The translations under genes and the position numbers were made by a program. This document shows positions 36,868 through 47,170 of a DNA stretch of 64,000 bases, piece by piece. This stretch comes from Rhyacophila brunnea (Eukaryota > Arthropoda > Insecta > Trichoptera > Rhyacophilidae), in NCBI GenBank assembly GCA_022495005.1, contig JAGYXB010001617.1, positions 62,001 to 126,000 on the forward strand, written 5' to 3'. The notes under the pieces were generated by a model that was not told the DNA's origin, did no database searches, and saw only the letters and a list, made by a program, of their open reading frames with translations. Position 1 is the stretch's first letter. Every line of letters begins with the position of its first letter.

Positions 36868-38158
36868 CGAGGGTGGGTCAATAATTCCTTAGAAAAAAGC
36901 ATTAAAACAGTTTTTTTTTTTTATTTCTCAACATAATCTCCTTGGAGCTCAATACACTTGGTTAGACGTTTCTCATTTTTTTTTAAACCGTCAGAAAAAT
37001 AAGTTTTCGGAAGGTCCTCAAAATAAGCATTTGTCCGATCGATGACTTCTTCATTTGAAAAAAAACGTTGTCCACTTAGCCATTTTTTTAAGTTTGGGAA
37101 AAGGAAAAAGTCACTGGGGGCTAAATCTGGCGAATACGGTGGGTGGTCGACCAATTCGAACTTCAATTCTTCAATTTTAGCCATTGATCGTAAACATGTG
37201 TGAACACAAGCATTGTCCTGATGAAAGAGGATTTTTTTCCTGTTTAAATGAGGCCGTTTTTCTTCAATTTTGTTTTTTAGCTGGTCCAATAAAGATGCAT
37301 AATAATCCCCTGTTATTGTTTTTCCTTTTTCCAAATAGTCAACGAAAATAATTTCACGTGCATCCCAAAATACAGTAGCCATAACCTTACCAGCTGATTT
37401 TACGGTTTTCGCCTTCTTTGGACATGGTTTGCCTTCGCAATCCACTGCTTTGACTGTTCTTTTGTCTCGGGAGTATAGTGGTGTATCCATGTTTCATCTA
37501 CAGTCACAAAGCGACGAAAAAATTCATCCGGATTGCGTTGCATGAGCGACAACAGGGCTTTAGAGGCCACCACCCTATTGCGTTTATTGTCGACTGTGAG
37601 CAAACGCGGCACCCATCTTGCAGAAATTTTTTTCATGCCCAAATTGTCATGTAAAATAGAAATGACGCTACCTTTTGAGATCCATGTAACCTCAATTATC
37701 TCACTCAACTTTAATCTTGGGTCACTTAACACCATATCGTGGATTTTATTGATCATTTCTGGTGTAGTCACCTCTACAGGACGTCCTGAGCGTGGTTTAT
37801 CCTTTGTTGATGTACGACCACGTTTAAATTCATTTAACCAGTTATAAATAGTTGCAAGTGAAGGAGCAGATATGCCGTGAACTAAATCCAACTCATTTTT
37901 TATTTCCTTTGCTGTTAACCCTTTTATATTAAAATGTTTAATAACAGCTCTAAACTCAATTTTCTCCATTTTCCATTTTTCCATTTTCCACAAGCAAATT
38001 TTTTTTTTAAATGTACGAGAAACACACAACAACCCGACCAATCTGATTGAAACTTCGCAGCATACTGAATCGGTAGTGCCGCTGCATGAAAACAAACCGC
38101 TTACAGTACTAGTCGCGCCACCTGTCGGCTTTTCTAAGGACTTATTGACCCACCCTCG
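36868..38158 (-). mobile_element. mariner transposon, full length (1291 bp)
   Basis: Bounded by TA on both sides (36866-36867 and 38159-38160), the target duplication of Tc1/mariner elements. The ends are inverted repeats of about 28 bp with one mismatch, beginning CGAGGGTGGGTCAATAA. The transposase gene lies on the minus strand and fills most of the interior. Length, TA duplication, ends and the transposase motifs agree on a mariner-family element. Near-perfect ends suggest insertion was fairly recent compared with the decayed RTE copies around it. Confidence 0.95.
36921..37984 (-). pseudogene. mariner transposase, one frameshift
   Basis: DD34D cut-and-paste transposase. The N-terminal part (helix-turn-helix, ITR-binding) includes EKIEFRAVIKHFNIKGLTAK and RSGRPVEVTTPE. 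The catalytic motifs are VTVDETWIHHY (first Asp), LFHQDNACVH (second Asp) and YSPDLAPSDFFLFP (third Asp, 34 residues after the second). The C-terminus is CIELQGDYVEK, a common mariner ending. The probable start is one of two nearby Met codons, at 37984 or 37969. The first frame runs past WIAKANHVQ into a stop, while the rest continues in another frame from about 37430, so a single-base loss in a G run near 37430-37436 breaks the gene. The three catalytic residues are intact. Subfamily not assigned. Confidence 0.92.
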
Positions 38159-38964
38159 TATTATCGATTATATATTTTATTTTAAATTTTGCATTAAACT
38201 TTTGTAAGTATAGTTATAATACGGATTCCTAGGCGGCGATAACGTCACTCCAAATTTTAGTGTTTATTGAAGTGTACATTATCATCTACTTCATTGTTAG
38301 AAAATTTTGTTGTATTAGTGAGTACATCTGAAATTAATTGAAATCATTTATTTTTGATAATTCTCCGTGGTCCTCTTTGCCGTGGGCACTTTGGATTAAA
38401 TTATGTCTCAGTAAATTCAGTCAAACCTCATTTGAGTGAGTAGCGATCTGAGTTTGGGCATCTGCTCCTGAGATATTCCCAGGCATAAAAAAACTGCTGA
38501 TGCTTCACATTCAAACGTAGGATTTCGTAATACGCTCGATTAAGACGAAGTGAGTTGCGGGGCGGGTTGGTTTGGAGGTAACTATAAGTGGAATGTGTAG
38601 TTTCATAGTACATCTGGTGCCATCAAAGAAGTATCGATCCTTTTTAATCGATATTTTAATATTTTTCTTCCAATACGATAGTGGTATCGATAATTTTTCG
38701 TCAGTATTGGATCATTCGATACTTAATATAATTAATTATATTGAATTCAAATATTTGATGTATTTTAGCCATTATTTTAAATGAATTAATTAAAACTGAT
38801 TCTGGTGAAATGTATTCTCGCGTAAAACTGTGAGTGAATATTTATCATTAATCCATTATATTTTAAATCATTTAAAGTCACTCAAAACTCGAACAGAGCT
38901 TAGCTTTAATAATTCATCTCGCCTAAACTTTTACAGCGAGCGCAGTTCAATAGAACTTTATATT

Positions 38965-39260
38965 CCGTTCAGACAATACTAAATTGTTACGCTGTGCCTT
39001 GTCGCCAAAGCTGTCTATGTCTTGTTCCCTTCTGTCGAGCTTTACAAACCGTAATAAATGTTTTGGGCAGGTATCTTCCAACCCCCTTTAGCCTACCTCC
39101 CGCCCGGGACAACTCAAAGCTTTCGAAAGCTCCGTCAGGTGCCGCAAAAGCGCTCCGACATGTCAGCCGTTCACACGCCACAATGATTTTCGGCAATCGC
39201 ATATTTTATCAGCGCATTTCGCAGAAAATCGTAAAATGCCTCCCGCATCTTTTCTGTTTC
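38965..39260. promoter_or_regulatory. G+C-richer non-repeat island in intron 1, possible enhancer
   Basis: About 300 bp with clearly higher G+C than its surroundings and no resemblance to any repeat found elsewhere in the window. It holds CAGGTG (39136-39141, E-box of the Snail/E-protein type) and AAAGCTTTCGAAAGCT, an imperfect palindrome. An open frame of 104 codons crosses it but shows no domain. A conserved enhancer is one option, an unrecognised old element another. Confidence 0.2.
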
Positions 39261-39699
39261 ATATATTTTATTAAACGGCAGCCAAAATACAATTTGCATA
39301 TTTTATAAACAAAAGAGAAAAGAATTTAAATTTATTTAAATCATTCGAAAGCGTTGGTCTGAAACTTTTGTAGAAATCTACTCTAATGATAAATTTAATA
39401 AATTCATATTTCAATATAGTAAGAGGATAAGTCTATAGGATGTGAACGATTTATTTTTAAGAAAAGGTTAACTCATCAACTTTGGCGGAAGTACGTGGTA
39501 GCAAAAAGCTAAATAATCGGAAGTGTGGAATGAATGGAGAGAGGTTGTAATCCAGCAGTAAATCGGATGATAATAATGAATACCAGACAACTCTTGACTA
39601 TTCATTTGTCATACCGATGGTTTCGTACTCTATACCTATGAGGTCAAAACATAATATTTTCTCCACTATGGGTGTTTTGTGATTGTTTCACCACTATTT

Positions 39700-39830
39700 C
39701 TTCTTATTCTTCTAAACGTTGCTTCTTATATTGGAGGTCGGCCACAATTTTAAGATTATCTTTCTAAGAACAGTTTGGTAGAGCTGCACTCGTACCAATC
39801 ATTGATGATGATTTTTTTTTAAATGTTTCC
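39700..39830 (-). repeat. Dispersed repeat with AAG-rich tail, copy 2
   Basis: Reverse-strand relative of 3415-3537, with GATTGGTACGAGTGCAGCTC, CTACCAAACTGTTC, GTGGCCGACCTCC and an AAG-containing tail. The middle differs by a block (AAGATAATCTTAAAATTG here), so the two copies represent different subfamilies or one is rearranged. Confidence 0.5.
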
Positions 39831-41139
39831 GTGCCTTTTCTTACTCATGCGTAAGTGATGCAATATGAATCAAATGAAACAACGAGCTTTCTCATGATTA
39901 ATTTTAAAACGACTTGCAAGCAAGTTGATTGAACATAAATTTAATGTAGAAATGGTTGATACTTCCTTTTCAACATTTGAATTAAATCATAATATATTAC
40001 AACTGAATAATATACCAACACGATTTTTCAGGCGCGCACGCAGGGAGGGGGGTTTTCTGGTCCGGAGCCCCCTCCCAGAAACGGAAGTATTTAGGTAAAT
40101 GTATATTTAATCTTCTTATTTTTCGTCAGGCCCTCATGACTGAAGATCGGGACCCGGATGATCTCAATGGGTTGACCTTACTCATCTCGGTATTCTACGA
40201 CATGCAATGCCTGTGACCACTGGAAGAACTATGGCACTCATAAATTTGATTAGTCCAATTATATGAGGCATCTACTAATGACTGCAATATTCCGATGTGG
40301 CGTGTCTAAAAGACAAGACAACGCTTACGATACAAACAGACACTAACAATCCTAATAATTATCACCATTAAGCCACGCGCAATTGTTCGATCGCAACCAC
40401 CTGTGGATGCAACAGCTTGTAATAAGTCGTAGGTGAACACCCTTAATTAAACCTGTAGGTCAGATATTTATCGCTCGACTCACAAAGTAAGGAGTATCTG
40501 TGTATGGAGAATGTACATGAAAATATAAAATATTCCACGGGGGGGATAACTGTGGAAGTCAATGGCACCATCGGATTATGGGGCCATCGACCTAAATCCA
40601 TCCCGCTATCGACCGGTCGATCGCGATCGATGCGTTGGATATGCCCACTGTGATCTATTATCAAGAGTTAAGAAATATCTATATTCTAAACTGTGCTAAA
40701 TTTGAAACGTAAATGCTAATTTATTTATTTAAAAATGAATTGTAAAAAATGAAATTCTTGTAAATATTACTTAACACGACTAAGGAAGAGAGAATAGGAA
40801 TACTGAGCTAAATTATATTACACAATAAAGCGTTGAAAATTCTCAGAATGCTACAATTTCACGGGTAACACACATTGAATACCTACCCATCTACTAGGGC
40901 TGCGACGATTATTTTTTAGTACGTACTCCAGCTGGAAATTTGACGGTTATTTGAGGAGACTTTCTGCCGTGTCTCGAATAATTTCATTGTTTCACCACTC
41001 CTGTACTTTTCCCGGAAAGCATTTGAAATTTGAGTCACACCAAGCATTTTTTTTTGCTCTTTATTATACGGTAATCCACCAAATATTATTTTATAAAAAA
41101 TACTTAAACTTATAAAATATGTAAGTACTTATAAAAGTA

Positions 41140-41335
41140 TTAATACTATCGACCGAAGGTACTTGATGGAACTTGAATTTAAATTCTAATATTTACTATT
41201 CTATTTGAGTCGTTTTTTGCGACCCGGGTTTCGCCTTTCAGCATCTTCAGGCACTATGTAAACTCACCAAAAGGCAAATATCCACTGACAACGAATACAG
41301 CTAACTCTAACTTATATAACAGATCAATACAATAA
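41140..41335 (-). repeat. Penelope-like tail repeat, best copy
   Basis: On the minus strand the order is AACTCTAGC-like and GTTGTCAGTGGATATTTGCC, then TTTTGGTGAG, the hammerhead-like motif (41218-41253), then ACGACTCAAATAGAATAGTA, TTTAAATTCAAG and CGGTCGATAGTATTAATAC. Relatives are at 46655 (+), 14290 (+), 10085 (+) and, as a short piece, 42345 (+). The arrangement recalls the terminal repeats of Penelope-like retroelements, which often carry hammerhead motifs. No RT or GIY-YIG endonuclease is present here. Confidence 0.5.
41218..41253 (-). ncRNA. Hammerhead ribozyme-like motif (type I, minimal)
   Basis: The 36-nt minus-strand motif can be laid out as: TGC (stem I), core CTGAAGA, a stem II hairpin GCT-GAAA-GGC, core GAAA, stem III ACCC/GGGT with no loop, cleavage triplet GTC, then GCA (stem I partner). 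All three stems and the CUGANGA, GAAA and GUC elements are present in order. The caveat is one extra T between the core and stem II. Stem III with no loop would only work as a dimer, as described for hammerheads of Penelope-like elements. Confidence 0.35.
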
Positions 41336-42884
41336 AGAAGGTAAAAACTTTATCAGCTACCTATTAAGTCAATAAAAAAATATATAACAAACAAATTATA
41401 CAGTCATCCAGTCATGAGTAGGGATTCCAATCCCGGGATCCCTAGCTATTTTTTATACCTTTGAATCCCGGGATTGATAAACATAATCTAAAAACATAAA
41501 ACTTTCGGGATTGATTTTTTTTATCAAATTTTATGGAAAATAAAATAAAGACGAAAATATAACAGAAAAAAATACTTTTCATAACAAATAACTACATTAG
41601 AAATAAACTGAGTTTGAATGAAGTTTGATTTATACCCATGTGTAAGTTGCCGATTCATTTTATTTTTTCACATAGATTAATAAAAATGAGAAAGATTGGA
41701 AAAAAACAATGCTTCGTACTATTAACAAAGTAATTCCACCATGATCTCATACGTTTTACGGCAGTTTCATATTTGGCTGACTAATTAGATTTATGAAGCG
41801 GAAAGGCCAAGTACACCATGATTTGCTTTACTATTTTAAATCTCGCTAACTCATTCATTAAGTCTTTACTATCAGACAGCAATCTGATATTAAATTCACA
41901 TTATTCTTTATATTACAATATTATTTACTCCATTAAACTTATGTATTTCCAAGATTGAACGTACACAATATTAACAATAAATGTCTTAAATAGTGTAAAT
42001 TATACTAGATTCATTTTTGACTGTTTTTATCAATGTTATTTGTAAATATAAAATTTTTATATTAACAATGGGGAAAAAATGCCAATCCTGGGACCAGTCC
42101 AGGGATCCCGGGATTGTCAAATTGTAATCCCGAAATCCCAGGATCAGAATTTTGGCTCGGGATTGGATTATCTAGTTATGAGGGTGATTATAAATTATTC
42201 TACCAAGAAATATTAGAAATAAATAGAGCACAATAATTGCAGAGCCTACCTATCTTGAATGATCAACTTAGCTTTCCTAATAGCCGATTGCTATATCTAT
42301 ATATATATATATGATGGTTTAAGTGCGAGACTATGCTCAATGGCCTTGATAATAAATGGAATAGTACAAAACTTAAATCTATTAGAATTTATTATAGAAG
42401 CTTCAGATTAATAACATAGCAATGTAAGTCATCGCACTGGATCAAGGTTTTCAAGCAGAGTAAATACATATTAAGAGCACGTTACATTTACGTGTAAAAC
42501 TTTAAGACATAATATTATGATACAGACGTAACTATTGAAAATAAAAAATATTATTTAACATGTGTTTAAGTTTATCCCATATTTTTCCACAGTCGAGATC
42601 CGTAGTCCATTATACCACATCCAGTAGGGTAAGCCAGTTCTCATTAATTGTGTGTTCCCTTTTTATTATAAATTAATTGTATAACAGAAATTCAAGTTTG
42701 TGCGTACGTGCCATTTTTTATGTAACCTGAACACATTTCTACATCATCACTTCATAAGTTATATGAAAATTAGTACACCACCATTATCCGATGGTTAGGT
42801 TTCTACACTACAGACAATGTATCATTTAACATTTTTTTAATTATATAATAATAGGTTTTTTAACAACAAGTAATACGGCCCAAT

Positions 42885-43035
42885 AACAGCCATCGTAAGG
42901 CACTGCTCTGTCATCCGGGACTCTGGGTTCGATTCCTAATGAGATCACATATATTAATGTGATTTTCTCAAAGTCTGGTTATTTGTGCAAAATACTAACT
43001 TCACTACTGTCATTTGACCTCATGATGACATTTTG
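42885..43035 (+). repeat. tRNA-derived SINE family 1, diverged copy
   Basis: Has GTAAGGCACTG, box B GGGTTCGATTCC, a TTTCTCAAAGTCTGG block and ACTAACTTCACTAC, aligned with the intact copy at 12427. The tail half is more decayed. Confidence 0.6.
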
Positions 43036-43564
43036 TAGTTGTTTTTTTCTCAAAAAACAGTAATAGAACACATCACAGAATCAGCAAAACATACATAGAA
43101 AATATGTTTTGGATTGGATTCCGTCTACCGTGCTATAAACAATAATAATAATGAATGCTATAGTATTAAATCGTGCAGTTTATTTATTTGAATAAAAAAC
43201 ATAGTTAATTATATCTCATAATAATATAATATGTATTTAGATTGCATCGGGAATGGAACTCGGAACCCTTTGTGGAAGAAGCAAGTGCCTTGCGCATTAC
43301 GTGGGGCGCCAACAAATATGTATTAATATTGAGCGTAATTTTAATTGATACCTAATTAATTGATAATAATTATCACGATCAGCTGTTTATCTTTCGTATT
43401 TAATAATTCTCTACCAAGTTGTGATTAAGATCACATTAATATTAGGCTTTCATAAATCTATGTCATTCTTAATCTAAAAATAACTGTTAGATACAAACCT
43501 ACTACAAAATGGTTATACTAACAGTTTTTTTTTTACCATTTTCGATACTAATAAGATCATATTT

Positions 43565-43740
43565 ATGGATTTACACATAGTGGAGGTTGTATTGTTTATT
43601 TACGAGAAATTGATGTTAGCTAATTGGTCAACATATTAGGTCCATACTCTCGGTCATTGATAAAGAGCATGTGAATTTTGCCAGACCACCGACATTATAA
43701 GCGAACACGGTAACAGCTCGGCCTTCGTGAGCGTTAAATA
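43565..43740 (-). repeat. tRNA-derived SINE family 2, degraded copy
   Basis: The minus strand preserves parts of the family body (GTGGAGG complement, TTTACGAGAAAT, AACATATTAGGTCCATA) and the area of the tRNA-like head, but box B is mutated. Confidence 0.5.
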
Positions 43741-43967
43741 TAACACAGTATTGCGTTAATACCCACTATATAACTTACATACATATAAAAAGATCGTTTG
43801 AGTAGGTTAAAAATTAAATGGCTTCTCTCCCTTTTTAAAATTCACAACATAGATGAAAATGTTTAAATTAGACTCCCAAATAATAAAGTTATTTTTAATT
43901 TAATCAACTGTCAACGTTGTTCAGTATTAATAAAGTAATTATAACTTATCTCTTCTTGGTCGTGCAC

Positions 43968-45058
43968 TCATGGCTGAGGATCGTGACCACATTTAAATTC
44001 CGCCATCCTTTGAGCGACCAAGACTTTCCATCCTTCTCGATCTTCCGCTTCTCTCAGGGCAGAATGGATGGTGCCCCCAGTCAGCTCTTTCACTTGATCG
44101 CTCCATTGCGCAGACGCTCTTCCTCTGCTTTGCCTTCCCTGGAGGCTACCCAAAACTACCAGTCTCTCCAGGTTGTCCGGTCCGCGCCTGACAATATGTC
44201 CAAAAACCTGCAGAATTCTTCTCAGACATATCGTCGAGAGCCGTTCCTTTATATTCAGTCTCTGGATGATTGACTGGTTCGTCCTGTGCTCCGTCCAAGA
44301 AATGCGAAGCATTCGGCGCCAAAACCACATCCCAAAGACATCAATTGCCTTCCGTTCTCTTGCCTTCAGTGTCCACGACTCGACTCCGTATAGAAATATC
44401 GAGAACACTAATGTTTGTACAAGTATCATTTTTGTGGCAATCGAAATTCCCCGATCCTTCCATATCACTGTGGTAAGGCGTGTCATCGCACTTTTTGCAA
44501 TCTGTGTGCGCCTTCTTATTTCCGCTTCGCATCCGCCCTTTCCACTGATGGTCGATCCAAGATATACAAACTCATCGATTGTTTCGAGGTTTTGGAGTGT
44601 ACTTGGTGTTGGTAGAAGGTTGGCCCGATCAACAACCATTAACTTGGTCTTATTCCTATTAATAAGGAGGCCGTATTTGCGACTCTCTTCCTCTATCCGG
44701 TGTAGCAGCTCTGTGAGTTCTCTTTTATCAGCAGCGATTAGTGTGGTGTCATCTGCGAATCTTAAGTTATTTATTTTCTGGCCACCAATTGTTATTCCGC
44801 CTTGCCAATGATCTTGGGCTCTTCGCATTATATGCTCTCCATATATATTGAATAACTGGGGAGATAAAACACATCCCTGACGAACTCCCTTCTCGATTCG
44901 GAAACTCTCAGAAAACGCACTATTTACTCTCACCTTTGTGTGGCTATTGTTATATAAGTTTTTAATGAGACAGGTAAGGTGTGATTTCCAGAAGTACCTT
45001 CCACATGCAGTTCCATCTTACGCAGTCAAATGCCTTCTGGTAGTCAATAGTCAATTAT
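43968..45058 (-). pseudogene. RTE-like non-LTR retrotransposon reverse transcriptase, longest copy
   Basis: An open frame of 321 codons (44933-43968, minus) carries RT motifs: RIEKGVRQGCVLSPQLFNIY, then INNLRFADDTTLIA with the catalytic Asp pair, EESRKYGLLINRNKTKLMV, DEFVYLGSTISGKGG, ILVQTLVFSIFLYGVESWTL and MWFWRRMLRISWTEHRTNQS. Upstream to 45058, in another frame, IDYQKAFDCVRWNCMW supplies an earlier palm block; a frameshift near 44980 separates them. The endonuclease and fingers are missing, so this is a 5'-truncated copy. The pattern fits RTE/BovB-like elements. Decayed relatives lie at 16070, 16575, 36165 and 55897; a weak 3'-end match is at about 40110-40160. Confidence 0.88.
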
Positions 45059-45590
45059 AACTTATAATGTACCTGAAAACCTATCAGAACTATTTTTACG
45101 CGGTCATCTCAATGTCTATGTGATGGAGAAAAGCCCTTTTGCCTTCCTACTATTTAATAAAAAAAACTTTGTGGGACTCGCATGAAAAAACCACAAAGTC
45201 CACATAATATTATGGTAAAAATCTATCAATGGTTATATATTATTCTGTCATTTAATATAATATTTCATAAATTATAACTTTTAAAAGTCATACGAAAAAA
45301 ATGTTTATAAACTTAATGACATCAATTGATTAGTATTCTACTAACTGGTATCATTAAATTATTTTTATCTGTGCCACAATCTACATAAATATATTAATAT
45401 GAAATGGTATAGTACTGGTTATGATTTCCAAACAGAGCCTTCTTTTGCAACTCAATACATCGCCAAAGAATTGCAAAGATCAAGACGAGAAAGAATCTAA
45501 ATTAATAAATGAAAATATATCTTGTATGAAACTCATAATATTTTTAAATTATCACAAAATATTTTATATTATTTTTTTTATTTTGACTAG

Positions 45591-45908
45591 GTCACGGTCA
45601 ACAAGTCCCCCGTATAGTAGAGCAGCCTTCGGACACCGTAGTTGGACGGCATCAGCCTGCAACGCTGGAGTGCCGAGCGGAGGGAAATCCCCCTCCTACG
45701 GTGCGATGGTTCAAGGACGGTGCTCCTCTGCAAGGTGCCGGTGCTGCGTCAGGACCAGGCTCCAGAAGAGTTCTTCTTCCAGCTGGAGGACTCTTCTTCC
45801 TGAGAGCTGCGCATGCGAGACGGGATTCTGATGCGGGAGTCTACTGGTGTGAGGCTACCAATCGATATGGCTCTGTCAGAAGTAGAAATGCCACTCTTCA
45901 AGTTGCAG
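45591..45908 (+). CDS. robo2: Robo receptor, coding exon 2 (Ig1, Slit-binding domain)
   Basis: Encodes residues 20-125, the first immunoglobulin domain, which in Robo receptors is the main Slit-binding module. The frame opens GHGQQVPRIVEQPSDTVV; Ig hallmarks are Cys47, Trp59 (VRWFKDG) and Cys106 (DAGVYWCEA), and the domain ends RSRNATLQVA. Acceptor: TTTTGACTAG before 45591; donor: GCAG|GTCAGC after 45908. Both flanking introns are phase 1, typical of exons that hold one whole Ig domain. LLPAGGLFFL and the NATLQVA ending remind me of Robo2/Robo3 rather than Robo1, from memory only. A Gly/Ala-rich insert (GAGAASGPG, residues 68-76) lengthens the loop before the RRVLLPAGG strand. G+C is far higher than in the flanking introns. 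Confidence 0.95.
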
Positions 45909-46654
45909 GTCAGCAAATTTTGCAATAAAATAATGTTAAATATAATATATTATATTTTTTCTTATCAATGAAAATATATTTATTAAAATTCGACTTGTTA
46001 TTATAATTTATTTAATTATGTACTACCTATACAGAAAAATTGAGTTTTCATAATATCTCAATTTTCACCTTATAAAGACGTTTAGTCGAGAATTTTATTC
46101 TGACATTATGGATCGTATGACATACCCAACAAATTTAATATCATAATATTATTATATAAAAATCGTAAGGGTATATGGTATATGTTAAAATTTAAAATAG
46201 GATTGTCATTTCTTGCCACATCAAATTACAATTTCGTAATATATTACTCGATGACAAAAGATTTTTGAAACACGTAAATTTAATATTTACTGATATTGTT
46301 CCCGTGTAGACTAGGCAAGCTAAATTGTATAAACTTATTTACAAAAATAGAGATACGGTATAATAACAATATTTTTTTACGTAATATTAAATTTACTATC
46401 AAATAGTAAATCTCACCACACTACATTATTATTTACTCTAATAGGGAGCTCTATTGCGTCAGATATATTGAAATAATACTAAAGGACCAACATTGAAAAT
46501 ATTTTAAAAATACATTAAAAAAATTAAATTTTACTAACATAGCTATCGACTTACAAAACTATCATGGAGATCTTTGCAATAAAATCTGCTAAAATCAATA
46601 CAATAAATTAGGTAAAAACTCCATTACCCACCTATCAAGTCAAGGGTCAACAAT

Positions 46655-46790
46655 AAAAAAGCTATTATATAAGCTAGAGTTAAGAGTGTTCGTTGTCAGT
46701 GTATGTTTGCCTTTGGTGAGTGTGCCGAAAGGCGAAACCTGGGTTGCAAAAACGTCTCAAGTAGGAATAGTACAAAACTTAAATATTTTT
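46655..46790 (+). repeat. Penelope-like tail repeat, copy with deleted hammerhead core
   Basis: Plus-strand copy: AGCTAGAGTTAAGAG, GTTCGTTGTCAGTGTATGTT, TTGCCTTTGGTGAGTG, then TGCCGAAAGGCGAAACCTGG and GTTGCAAAAACG, then AGTACAAAACTTAAAT. The GCC-GAAA-GGC hairpin is perfect here, but the CTGAAGA core is gone, so it is not a ribozyme candidate. Confidence 0.55.
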
Positions 46791-46974
46791 CAATTGTAAA
46801 GTTAATTTTATTATGTAAATAAATAAATTTGAATTTGAAAATTACAATAAAATTAAGTTATATAATCAAATTTTTATCCTTAGATGTCTAGAAAGCAATT
46901 AATATCGAAATAAAACTAGCATTTGATGTCTATTCGGAAATATAACACCCAAAACGTTACGATGTCTCGTCCCT

Positions 46975-47170
46975 TTTCAGTCGAAAGGCAAAAGCCTATG
47001 GCAGGTGGTCCGGAAAATTCCCCCCAGCGACTTATAATTTTCCGCACGCCTCCTTTATTCCTGCCTTCCTTTTCCATCATCGTCATCGTCTACGTTTTAT
47101 GAGTCTCGTTTGCTCGCTTTGGGGTAGTTGCTAAGGCTTCTATTCTAGGGGAGCTTCTTGTATCGTTGAT
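46975..47170. promoter_or_regulatory. G+C-richer island after Ig1 exon, with Rel-like and E-box motifs
   Basis: A non-repeat stretch about 1.1 kb into intron 2. CAGGTG lies at 47002-47007 and, four bases on, CGGAAAATTCCCCCC (from 47011) resembles a Dorsal/NF-kB site. Such pairings occur in insect enhancers, but single motifs arise by chance, so this is only a candidate. Confidence 0.22.

Larger units (their letters stand above)
6410..45590 (+). other. Robo intron 1 (about 39.2 kb)
   Basis: GT donor at 6410 and AG acceptor at 45589-45590, preceded by a T-rich tract. It contains no host coding exon that I can recognise. Most recognisable content is mobile DNA, listed separately. Stretches where I see nothing definable beyond AT-rich sequence include about 6960-9470, 10190-12410, 20030-21060, 25990-27130, 29400-30600, 31310-32890, 35000-36150, 39840-41130 and 43040-43560. 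Very long first introns between the signal-peptide exon and Ig1 are common in Robo genes. Confidence 0.65.

Noticed and set aside
40030..40090. G-rich GCGCGCACGCAGGGAGGGGG stretch as a hAT end
   Set aside because: It resembles ends of some arthropod MITEs, but no partner end or target duplication was found.
44173..44811. 212-codon plus-strand frame over the RTE-like copy
   Set aside because: It is the antisense shadow of the reverse transcriptase on the minus strand.
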